Source: Phycisphaerales bacterium
GTDB lineage: Bacteria > Planctomycetota > Phycisphaerae > SM23-33
Reading direction: 5' to 3'
Assembly: GCA_003171235.1 (NCBI GenBank)
Contig: PMYM01000109.1
Coordinates: 19,219-24,532 of the forward strand
DNA length: 5,314 nt
Shown here: in pieces, positions 1 through 5,067 of the stretch
Position numbering within the stretch: the stretch's first letter is position 1
Layout of the letters: each line of letters begins with the position of its first letter
The notes under the pieces: generated by a model
What the model was told of the DNA's origin: nothing
Seen by the model: only the letters and a program-made list of their open reading frames with translations
Databases searched by the model: none
Program-made: the position numbers and the translations under genes

Positions 1-1012
1 CGTCGCCCACCTGCGGGATGATCTCCTGGTCTTCGTGGAAGAACTGCTCGAACCGCCCGGGCAGGTCCTGGTCCTTGTCTTCCGGCCCAGTGCCTCGGGC
101 GATGGCTTCCATGGCCTTGGCCAGGCCGGTCGGGCCGACCTGGACGGCCACGTCCCGCAGGCGCCGGCAGTCGCTTTTGGCGGCGGCGTTGTAAGCGGCG
201 GCGGCCTGGCGGGCCCGCAGGCTGGCGCGGTTGTAGTCGGCCATGGCGGCGCCGGTCTTGACCGCCTCCACGCCGCAACAGCCGATCACCAGCGCCTGCT
301 CGGGCGGCCATGGAATGTCGCGCTCGAAGGCCGCCGGGGCGAAGGAGAACTGCGACAGCATCCCCGGCTTGCAGCAGAGCATGCTGGTGTGGTCCTCGCT
401 GCCGCCGAAGGTGCCCACGCCTTTCCGGCCCGCCAGCGAGCCGAAGGACTGGCCGTTCTCCACGCAGCCGAGATACTCGGCCAGTTGCAGCGTGGAGTGT
501 ATCTCCTTGCGGTAGGGCTCGGTCGTATCCAGGCCGTTGATGGCCGAGAGCCCCAGGAACACCGCCACCATCAGGGCGCTGGAGGAACTCATGCCGGCGG
601 CGATGGGCAGGTCGCTGACGAGGGCGATATCGGCGCCGCGCAGTCGGGCGACCTTGTCGAAGTTTTGGTGCATCCGGCTGGCCACGGTGGCGACGTAATT
701 GACCCAGTGGCCCGGCTGGAAGTGGGGCGTCTCGCCCAGGACGAACTCCCGGGTTTCGTTGTTGGGCGTGGCCCAGACGCGGATGCGGTTGTCCTGGCGC
801 GGCACGGCCAGCAGGCGGAAGCCCCGGTCCACCGCCAGCAGCAGGCTGCGCCCGCCGGCGTAGTCGGTGTGCTTGCCCAGAAACTCCACGCGCCCGGGCA
901 CGTACACAGCCACGGCCGAGGCGTCGCCCTCAAGGCCGAACTTGGCCAGTTGCCCGGCTGCAACCCGAACACACGCGTCCTTGTCCTTCAGTAATTCGCC
1001 CAGGAGGGGCAT
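1..1012 (-). CDS. Galactokinase-like GHMP sugar kinase, C-terminus cut by window edge
   Basis: Cytoplasmic sugar 1-kinase of the GHMP superfamily, closest to galactokinase: ATP plus a free sugar gives sugar-1-phosphate. 337 codons are present; galactokinases usually have about 380-450, so the C-terminal glycine-rich motif lies outside. Visible in order: signature PGRVEFLGKHTDYAGG (residues 39-54); GHMP ATP loop LPIAAGMSSSSALMVA (135-150); GTFGGSEDHTSML (200-212), where D207 matches the galactokinase catalytic Asp, although the usual context is MDQ; an ADYNRAS-type helix; and VGPTGLAKAME. R41, H48 and D50 match known sugar or catalytic contacts. The Glu between Gly and His is Lys here (K47, bases 872-874), which argues against plain galactose. 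The ATG at 1010-1012 is preceded by AAAGGGA, a weak ribosome binding site. It is the second gene after the nucleotidylyltransferase, 121 bp downstream and on the same strand. The family call is firm; the substrate is unknown. Confidence 0.93.
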   Translation of the reverse strand, partial: MPLLGELLKDKDACVRVAAGQLAKFGLEGDASAVAVYVPGRVEFLGKHTDYAGGRSLLLAVDRGFRLLAVPRQDNRIRVWATPNNETREFVLGETPHFQPGHWVNYVATVASRMHQNFDKVARLRGADIALVSDLPIAAGMSSSSALMVAVFLGLSAINGLDTTEPYRKEIHSTLQLAEYLGCVENGQSFGSLAGRKGVGTFGGSEDHTSMLCCKPGMLSQFSFAPAAFERDIPWPPEQALVIGCCGVEAVKTGAAMADYNRASLRARQAAAAYNAAAKSDCRRLRDVAVQVGPTGLAKAMEAIARGTGPEDKDQDLPGRFEQFFHEDQEIIPQVGD

Positions 1013-1027
1013 GAGATCCCTTTCAAC

Positions 1028-1128
1028 ATTTCAAATTTGGTAATTTCAAATCTGGGAATTGCAGAAATGATCGTGGCCAATGCCTCTGGCTCCGCCAATC
1101 TGCAATTTGAAATCCCCAAATTTGAAAT
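1028..1128. repeat. AT-rich inverted repeat between the two sugar genes
   Basis: The left arm (1028-1065) and right arm (1099-1128) are reverse complements. They share ATTTCAAATTTGG, then ATTTCAAAT, then TGCAGA. The left arm carries an extra 8 bases (CTGGGAAT, 1052-1059), and a TA/GG difference lies between the first two blocks. The loop of about 33 bases is ordinary GC-rich sequence. The arms are built from repeated ATTTCAAAT/ATTTGAAAT units and are far more AT-rich than the flanking genes, so they look like a dispersed intergenic element. In the transcript of the upstream gene the arms could fold into a long stem just after its stop codon (1134-1136), and this could stabilise the mRNA or reduce read-through into the kinase. 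Confidence 0.75.
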
Positions 1129-1133
1129 CCTTC

Positions 1134-1994
1134 TCAGTCCAGCTTCACCTTCGGCTCGGGGAAACTGACCTTGTGGCCGGCGAGCATTTTCCGCACCGGC
1201 TCGATGTCGTCGCGCCCGGTCAGGTCCAGCACGCCCTCGGCGCTGGACACGGCGGCGTATTTCAGGCCGTAGGTGTCGATGGTCAACTGCACGGCCGTGG
1301 GCAGCTCGTACTCCTTGCGGATGGGGTTGACGGGAATCTCCCGGCAGGCTCGCAGGATGTCCGGCGTGAACAGGAAGCAGTTCATGGAGACGTAGAGTTT
1401 GCCGTCGCGGGCGTACTGCTGGGGGTTTTCGGGCTTCTCCAGGATGCGGCGGAGGAAGCCCTCCTGGTCGATGTCCATGACGGCGAAGCGCCGGATGCGA
1501 TCGGCCGGAATATTGCTCCTGGCGATGAGGGCCTCGCGCTCGAAGGCGGTGGTGGCGGGGGCGGACGTGCAAGCCAGTTCACGCACCGCCCGCGGCGGGT
1601 AGAAGTTGTCGGAGTTGAAGACCATGAAGTTGCCGCGTTTGCCCCAGTCTTCGCCGGCCAGCACGGCGTTGGCCGTGCCCAGCGGCTGCTCCTGCGCGGC
1701 GAAGTCGATGCGGCAGTCGGCGGGCAGGCTGGCGGCCACTGCCTCGTAATACCGGCGGATGGCCGACGCCCCCGGCGGCGCCACCAGGCAGAAGTCCTTC
1801 ACCCCCGCTTCCAGCAGGGCCTGCAGGGTGTGGTCCAGGAACGGCCGGCCGACGGAGATCAGCCCCTTGGCGCCCTGGCTGGCCAGTTTGGCCGTCTGAG
1901 CGTCGAGCTTGAGGCCTTCGACTTCCTTCTGCATGCGAGTTCCCAGCCCGCGGGCCAGGATCATCGCCCGATCGCAAAATGTCGCGGTTTTCAT
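1134..1994 (-). CDS. Sugar-1-phosphate nucleotidylyltransferase (NTP_transferase family)
   Basis: A complete 286-residue cytoplasmic enzyme of the RmlA/GalU/GlmU-N-type nucleotidyltransferase fold: NTP plus sugar-1-phosphate gives NDP-sugar plus pyrophosphate. The nucleotide-binding loop is ILARGLGTRM (12-21). The conserved Lys is probably K43 in AKGLISVGRPFLDHTL. Then come the substrate segment QEQPLGTANAVLAG (101-114) and the metal-site Asp in FNSDNFYPP (D129). An EKPENP motif follows in the second half, and the C-terminal EGVLDLTGRDDIEPVRKML sits where relatives have a W-x-D motif. The gap from GTR to the Lys is about 22 residues, longer than the usual 8-10, so this is a divergent subfamily. 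Base and sugar cannot be read from the sequence. Its product would be matched to the kinase downstream, the usual order of a salvage pair. No Shine-Dalgarno precedes the ATG at 1992-1994, but a promoter-like pair lies just upstream. Confidence 0.93.
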   Translation of the reverse strand: MKTATFCDRAMILARGLGTRMQKEVEGLKLDAQTAKLASQGAKGLISVGRPFLDHTLQALLEAGVKDFCLVAPPGASAIRRYYEAVAASLPADCRIDFAAQEQPLGTANAVLAGEDWGKRGNFMVFNSDNFYPPRAVRELACTSAPATTAFEREALIARSNIPADRIRRFAVMDIDQEGFLRRILEKPENPQQYARDGKLYVSMNCFLFTPDILRACREIPVNPIRKEYELPTAVQLTIDTYGLKYAAVSSAEGVLDLTGRDDIEPVRKMLAGHKVSFPEPKVKLD

Positions 1995-2003
1995 AGACGG
2001 TGG

Positions 2004-2032
2004 AATTTAGCCGACAGCGGCGGGATTTTCCA
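2004..2032 (-). promoter_or_regulatory. Candidate promoter for the nucleotidylyltransferase-kinase unit
   Basis: On the minus strand, TGGAAA (2027-2032) and TAAATT (2004-2009) are separated by 17 bases, each matching 4 of 6 bases of the sigma-70 consensus. The -10 ends 9 bases before the ATG, so transcription would begin within a few bases of the start codon. That agrees with the lack of a ribosome binding site. It is found by eye only, and AT-rich hexamers also occur by chance. Confidence 0.35.
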
Positions 2033-2069
2033 GTGGTAGGGCCCGCAACTTGTCGCGCGCCCCGGGCGC

Positions 2070-2132
2070 CATGCCCTTACGCGTCTTGCGTGCCCGGCGT
2101 AGCCTTGGCGAAGCCGGGTGCGGAAGGGCATG
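2070..2132. repeat. GC-rich palindromic element in the divergent intergenic region
   Basis: The outer arms CATGCCCTT (2070-2078) and AAGGGCATG (2124-2132) pair perfectly, followed by CGC/GCG (2080-2082 with 2120-2122). The inner arms CCCGGC (2093-2098) and GCCGGG (2113-2118) close on the loop GTAGCCTTGGCGAA. The left side has about 10 extra bases (GTCTTGCGTG), which gives a bulge or an alternative pairing. The element occupies about a third of the 201-bp spacer between two divergent starts and looks like a REP-like dispersed repeat; one copy cannot show this. It is not needed for either candidate promoter. Confidence 0.65.
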
Positions 2133-2160
2133 CAGAATAGGTCGTGCAAGCCCTCGCCCT

Positions 2161-2189
2161 TTGCGACCAATCTCCCGGCGAGGTACAGT
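2161..2189 (+). promoter_or_regulatory. Candidate leaderless promoter for the glycosyltransferase
   Basis: TTGCGA (2161-2166) and TACAGT (2184-2189) are separated by exactly 17 bases, each with 4 of 6 consensus matches. The -10 ends only 6 bases before the ATG at 2196, so the predicted transcript starts at or next to the start codon. TACAGT fits the TANNNT form common at leaderless genes of GC-rich bacteria. The only ribosome-binding-like stretch, GCGAGG (2178-2183), is 12 bases from the ATG and poor. Confidence 0.4.
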
Positions 2190-2195
2190 GTCGGC

Positions 2196-3308
2196 ATGGG
2201 ACGGCTCCGCATTTGCCAGATTATCACCGAGCTCCGGCCGGCGGGGGCGGAGCGGGCGGTGTACGAGTTGTCCACGCGGCTGGACCGCGGGCTCTTCGAC
2301 GCGCACGTGGTGGCCCTGCGCGGCGGCGAGGTGGCCGGGTGGCTCCAGCGGGCCGGCGTGAGCGTGACGGTGCTGGGCGTGCGCGGCAAATGGGACATGG
2401 GCAAGTTCTTCCAACTGGCGGCGTTGCTGCGCCAGGGCGGCTTCGACCTGGTGCACACGCACCTCTTCCACGCCGACCTGGCCGGGCGGCCGGCCGCTCG
2501 CCGCGCGGGCGTGCCTCACCTGGTGCACACCGAGCACATAGCCGAGATGCGATTCCGCCCCTGGCAGTTCGCCTGGGCGCGCCTGAGCGACCGCTGGTGC
2601 GACAAGATCATCTGCTGTTCGGCCGGCGTGCGCGACCACCACGCCCGCAAGTCGCGCCTGGACAGGTCGCGCTACACCGTTATCTACAACGGCATCGACG
2701 TGCCGGCTTACGCCCGCAACCAGGACCGCCGGGCCCAACTGCGGCGCGACTGGCAAATCCCTCCCGGCCAGGCGGTCCTTGCCTGGGTCGCCCGGCTGGA
2801 CCGCCAGAAGAACGTCGAGTTGTTCCTTAGCGCCCTGGCGCAGTTGCGCCGGGGGCGCCAGGATTTCCGCGTCGTCATGGCCGGCGAGGGGCGCCAGCGC
2901 CCGCGGGTCGAGGCGTTCCTGGCCCGGGGCGACAACGCCCGGTGGGTTAGGCTGCTGGGATATACCCAGGACGTCCCCGGCGTGCTGTCGGCGGCCGACC
3001 TGTTTGTCCTTCCCAGCCGGTGGGAGGGCCTGCCCCTGGTGGCGGCGGAGGCCATGGCCGCCGGCCTGGCGGTGGTGGGCACGCGCGTGCCCGGCCTGGC
3101 CGAGGCCGTGGACGACGGCCGGACCGGCATCCTGGTCGAATCCGAAAACCTCGACCAACTGGTCGGCGCCGTCGCCCGCCTGCTGGACGACGCACCCCTG
3201 CGCGACGCCCTGGGCCGGGCCGGCCTGCGCCGAGTCAACGACATGTTCTCCATCCAGGCCAACGTCCAGGCCCACCAGCAACTCTACCTGGAAACGGTCA
3301 ATCGCTAG
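2196..3308 (+). CDS. GT4-family (GT-B fold) glycosyltransferase
   Basis: A complete 370-residue retaining glycosyltransferase, predicted to work in the cytoplasm or at the inner membrane face, moving a sugar from an NDP-sugar to a glycan or lipid acceptor. The N-terminal Rossmann domain has the acceptor-side loop ITELRPAGAE (10-19, matching the family's GGAE) and VHTHLFHADLAG (86-97). The C-terminal domain begins near YNGIDVP, then WVARLDRQKN (197-206) with the phosphate-binding Arg and Lys, and the GT4 E-x7-E signature EGLPLVAAE (E277 and E285) for the donor nucleotide. Length is normal for the family and there is no signal peptide or membrane segment. An in-frame ATG at 2118 would add 26 residues read from the palindromic element, without similarity to the fold; I prefer 2196, directly before the beta strand RLRICQIIT. 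Donor and acceptor are unknown. It is divergent from the sugar-activation genes, so it may use their product. Confidence 0.93.
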   Translation: MGRLRICQIITELRPAGAERAVYELSTRLDRGLFDAHVVALRGGEVAGWLQRAGVSVTVLGVRGKWDMGKFFQLAALLRQGGFDLVHTHLFHADLAGRPAARRAGVPHLVHTEHIAEMRFRPWQFAWARLSDRWCDKIICCSAGVRDHHARKSRLDRSRYTVIYNGIDVPAYARNQDRRAQLRRDWQIPPGQAVLAWVARLDRQKNVELFLSALAQLRRGRQDFRVVMAGEGRQRPRVEAFLARGDNARWVRLLGYTQDVPGVLSAADLFVLPSRWEGLPLVAAEAMAAGLAVVGTRVPGLAEAVDDGRTGILVESENLDQLVGAVARLLDDAPLRDALGRAGLRRVNDMFSIQANVQAHQQLYLETVNR

Positions 3309-3313
3309 TAGCT

Positions 3314-3362
3314 CGTTGAAGAGGCGCCGCTCAGACGCGGGCGGCTGAGCCGCACTTCAACG
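3314..3362. terminator. Hairpin between convergent genes, possible bidirectional terminator
   Basis: The outer stem is CGTTGAAG (3314-3321) with CTTCAACG (3355-3362). The inner stem is GCTCAG (3329-3334) with CTGAGC (3345-3350) around a 10-base GC-rich loop, with a small unpaired section between the stems. It fills the 59-bp gap between the stop of the glycosyltransferase and the stop of trpB, where a shared terminator is expected. No real T-tract follows on either strand (CTCTCTTA on plus), so it is not a classical Rho-independent terminator. It may act with Rho or protect mRNA 3' ends. Confidence 0.55.
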
Positions 3363-3367
3363 CTCTC

Positions 3368-4762
3368 TTACCACTTGCCGGTCTTCTGCGCCTTGGGCTT
3401 GGGCAGGTGGGAGATGGCCTTGAGGCTTTTGGCCAACTCATCCTCTTCCAGGTGATGGTCGGCCAGCTTGCCGCGGAAGTAGTTATCGTAGCCCGTCAGG
3501 TCCATCAGCCCGTGGCCGGAGAAGTTGAACAGAATGACCTTCTGCTTGCCCTCTTGGGTGGCCTGATTGGCCTGGTCGATGACGCAGGCGATGGCGTGGC
3601 TGGTTTCGGGGGCCGGGATGATGCCCTCGGTGCGGGCGAACAGCACCGCCGACTCGTAGCACTTAAGCTGCGGGTAGGCCACCGCCTTGACCAGGCCCTC
3701 GACCACCGTCTGGCTGACCAGCGGGGCCATGCCGTGATACCTCAGCCCGCCGGCGTGAATCGGCGGCGGCACGAAGGTGTGCCCCAGCGTGTGCATGGCC
3801 AGCAGGGGGGTCATGCCGGCGATGTCGCCGTGGTCGTAGGCAAAGGGCCCGCGCGTCAGCGTCGGGCAACTGGTCGGCTCGACCGCCAGCACTTCCATCT
3901 TCGCCCCGGCGATCTTGTCGGCCAGGAAGGGGAAGGCCAGCCCGGCGAAGTTGGACCCACCGCCCACGCAGCCGATGATCACGTCGGGCTGCTTCTCGCC
4001 CGCCTTGGCCAGTTGCTTCTTGGCCTCCTGCCCGATGATCGTCTGGTGCATCAGCACGTGGTTGAGCACGCTGCCCAGGCTGTAGCGCGTCTGGCCGGTG
4101 GGGTCGGTCACGGTCGCCTCCACCGCCTCGCTGATGGCGATGCCCAGGGAGCCGGGGCTGTCGGGGTGTTCGGCCAGCACGTCGCGCCCCGCCTTGGTCT
4201 GGTTGGAGGGGCTGGCCACGCACGAAGCGCCCCAGGTCTCCATCATCAGCCGGCGGAACGGCTTCTGCTCGAAGCTGATCTTGACCATGAACACCTTGCA
4301 TTCCAACCCGCCGATGAGGGCGCAGGCCAGGGCCAGGGCGGAACCCCACTGGCCGGCGCCGGTCTCGGTGCAGATGCGCTTGATGCCGAACTGTTTGTTG
4401 TACCAGGCCTGGGGAATGGCCGTGTTGGGCTTGTGGCTGCCGGCCGGGCTGACCGCCTCGTTCTTGTAGTAGATGTGGGCGGGCGTGCCCAGGGCCTTCT
4501 CCAGCCGCCTGGCCCGGTACAAGGGGCTGGGGCGCCAGAGGTAAAGCAGTTGCAGGATCTCGTCGGGTATGGTGATCCATCGCTCCCGGCTGACTTCCTG
4601 CTCGATCAGATTGGTTGGGAAGACCGGGGTAAGCATCTCCGGCCGGACCGGCTGGCCGTCCGGACCCAGCGGCGGCTGCAGGGGCGAGGGCAGGTCTGCC
4701 GCCAGATTGTACCACTGGCGGGGCATATCCTTCTCATCCAGCAAGAACTTGACGTCGGACAT
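3368..4762 (-). CDS. trpB: Tryptophan synthase beta chain, TrpB2 type
   Basis: A complete 464-residue cytoplasmic PLP enzyme that condenses indole with serine (or O-phosphoserine in some archaeal TrpB2) to give L-tryptophan. The PLP Lys is K111 in AGSHKPNTA. The catalytic Glu is E133 in TETGAGQWGSALA, where TrpB1 has GQHG and TrpB2 typically GQWG. The PLP phosphate loop is GCVGGGSNFAGLAFP (264-278), and the C-terminal NFSGHGLMDL contains the Ser near the PLP ring nitrogen. The length, the long N-terminal extension and the start MSDVKFLLDE also fit TrpB2 rather than the roughly 400-residue TrpB1. The ATG at 4760-4762 is confirmed by GGGAG six bases upstream. No trpA, trpC or other trp gene is visible on either side, consistent with a stand-alone indole-using role. 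A normal TrpAB pair elsewhere in the genome is likely but not visible. The gene is intact, with no missing key residue. Confidence 0.97.
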   Translation of the reverse strand: MSDVKFLLDEKDMPRQWYNLAADLPSPLQPPLGPDGQPVRPEMLTPVFPTNLIEQEVSRERWITIPDEILQLLYLWRPSPLYRARRLEKALGTPAHIYYKNEAVSPAGSHKPNTAIPQAWYNKQFGIKRICTETGAGQWGSALALACALIGGLECKVFMVKISFEQKPFRRLMMETWGASCVASPSNQTKAGRDVLAEHPDSPGSLGIAISEAVEATVTDPTGQTRYSLGSVLNHVLMHQTIIGQEAKKQLAKAGEKQPDVIIGCVGGGSNFAGLAFPFLADKIAGAKMEVLAVEPTSCPTLTRGPFAYDHGDIAGMTPLLAMHTLGHTFVPPPIHAGGLRYHGMAPLVSQTVVEGLVKAVAYPQLKCYESAVLFARTEGIIPAPETSHAIACVIDQANQATQEGKQKVILFNFSGHGLMDLTGYDNYFRGKLADHHLEEDELAKSLKAISHLPKPKAQKTGKW

Positions 4763-4768
4763 GTGTTA

Positions 4769-4773
4769 CTCCC
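4769..4773 (-). promoter_or_regulatory. Ribosome binding site of trpB
   Basis: The minus strand reads TTGGGAGTAACACATG. GGGAG lies 6 bases from the ATG, close to ideal. It fixes the trpB start and is the only clear Shine-Dalgarno in the window; the genes at 1994 and 2196 lack one. Confidence 0.8.
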
Positions 4774-4802
4774 AATAGGACAGGGTTCCTTACCGACCTG
4801 CA

Positions 4803-4830
4803 AAGATACCGCCCGCCGGCCAAAACGCAA
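4803..4830 (-). promoter_or_regulatory. Weak candidate promoter for trpB
   Basis: On the minus strand, TTGCGT (4825-4830) and TATCTT (4803-4808) are 16 bases apart, which would give a leader of about 30-35 bases containing the ribosome binding site. The matches are 3 of 6 and 4 of 6, so this is only the best-placed pair I can find. A start further upstream, near the AT-rich block at 4907-4933, is equally possible. Confidence 0.25.
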
Positions 4831-4857
4831 AGGGCAAAAACACCGCCTCCGGACACA

Positions 4858-4873
4858 CAAATTGGACAATTTG
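4858..4873. promoter_or_regulatory. Operator-like palindrome upstream of trpB
   Basis: CAAATTG (4858-4864) and CAATTTG (4867-4873) form a perfect 7-2-7 inverted repeat, 95 bases upstream of the trpB ATG in an otherwise GC-rich setting. Its size and symmetry suit a dimeric helix-turn-helix repressor or activator. GAGCGCTC (4873-4880), itself an 8-bp palindrome, overlaps its last base. No regulator gene is visible, so the binding protein is unknown. Confidence 0.4.
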
Positions 4874-4906
4874 AGCGCTCCGGAACCCGCGATGGCCGCC
4901 CAAGCC

Positions 4907-4933
4907 ATAAGTATTCATATTTACAATGCTTAT
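4907..4933. promoter_or_regulatory. Second AT-rich inverted repeat upstream of trpB
   Basis: The arms ATAAGTATT (4907-4915) and AATGCTTAT (4925-4933) match at 8 of 9 positions around a 9-base spacer, 27 bp in all and almost free of G/C. This is one of the most AT-rich spots in the window and sits about 145 bases upstream of trpB. It may be a regulator site, a promoter core with its binding site, or the edge of the repeat block that begins at 4957. Confidence 0.35.
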
Positions 4934-4956
4934 CACCGTTTTCACCGGCGTTAAAA

Positions 4957-5006
4957 CGGAACGGATCGGAACGCAGCGGAACGCAGCGGAACAAAACGGA
5001 AACGGA
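4957..5006. repeat. Decamer tandem repeat, five degenerate units
   Basis: Five 10-base units start at 4957, 4967, 4977, 4987 and 4997: CGGAACGGAT, CGGAACGCAG twice, CGGAACAAAA and CGGAAACGGA. All keep CGGAA at the head and the tail drifts. This is noncoding repeat sequence; the open frames across it are repeat artefacts. Confidence 0.8.
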
Positions 5007-5018
5007 AGGAAAGGCAGG

Positions 5019-5067
5019 CAACAGGGAACAAGGAACAGGCAACGGGCAACAGGCAACGGGCAACAGG
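5019..5067. repeat. Heptamer tandem array, seven units in perfect phase
   Basis: Seven 7-base units run without a break from 5019: CAACAGG, GAACAAG, GAACAGG, CAACGGG, CAACAGG, CAACGGG, CAACAGG (minus-strand consensus CCTGTTG). Each unit differs from the consensus by no more than two bases and none shifts phase. Because 7 is not a multiple of 3 and the units lack stops, they create spurious open frames rich in Leu, Pro, Val and Cys. They resemble the short tandemly repeated repetitive (STRR) heptamers known from cyanobacteria and seen in other repeat-rich bacterial genomes. Two further heptads of a different type, GCACTCC and GCACTTC on the minus strand, follow at 5078-5091. Confidence 0.9.

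Noticed and set aside
1080..2039. Plus-strand open frame of 319 codons opposite the nucleotidylyltransferase
   Set aside because: It is a mirror of the real gene on the minus strand. It includes a run of Gly from a GGC-rich stretch and shows no family motif.
2118..2195. Upstream in-frame ATG extending the glycosyltransferase by 26 residues
   Set aside because: The extension is translated from the palindromic element and does not resemble the GT-B N-terminus. The start at 2196 sits directly before the first beta strand and behind a plausible promoter.
3407..4954. Long plus-strand open frame of 515 codons opposite trpB
   Set aside because: It is antisense to an unmistakable TrpB2, with composition rich in Gly, Ala, Arg, Val and His typical of the opposite strand of GC-rich genes, and it has no motif of its own.
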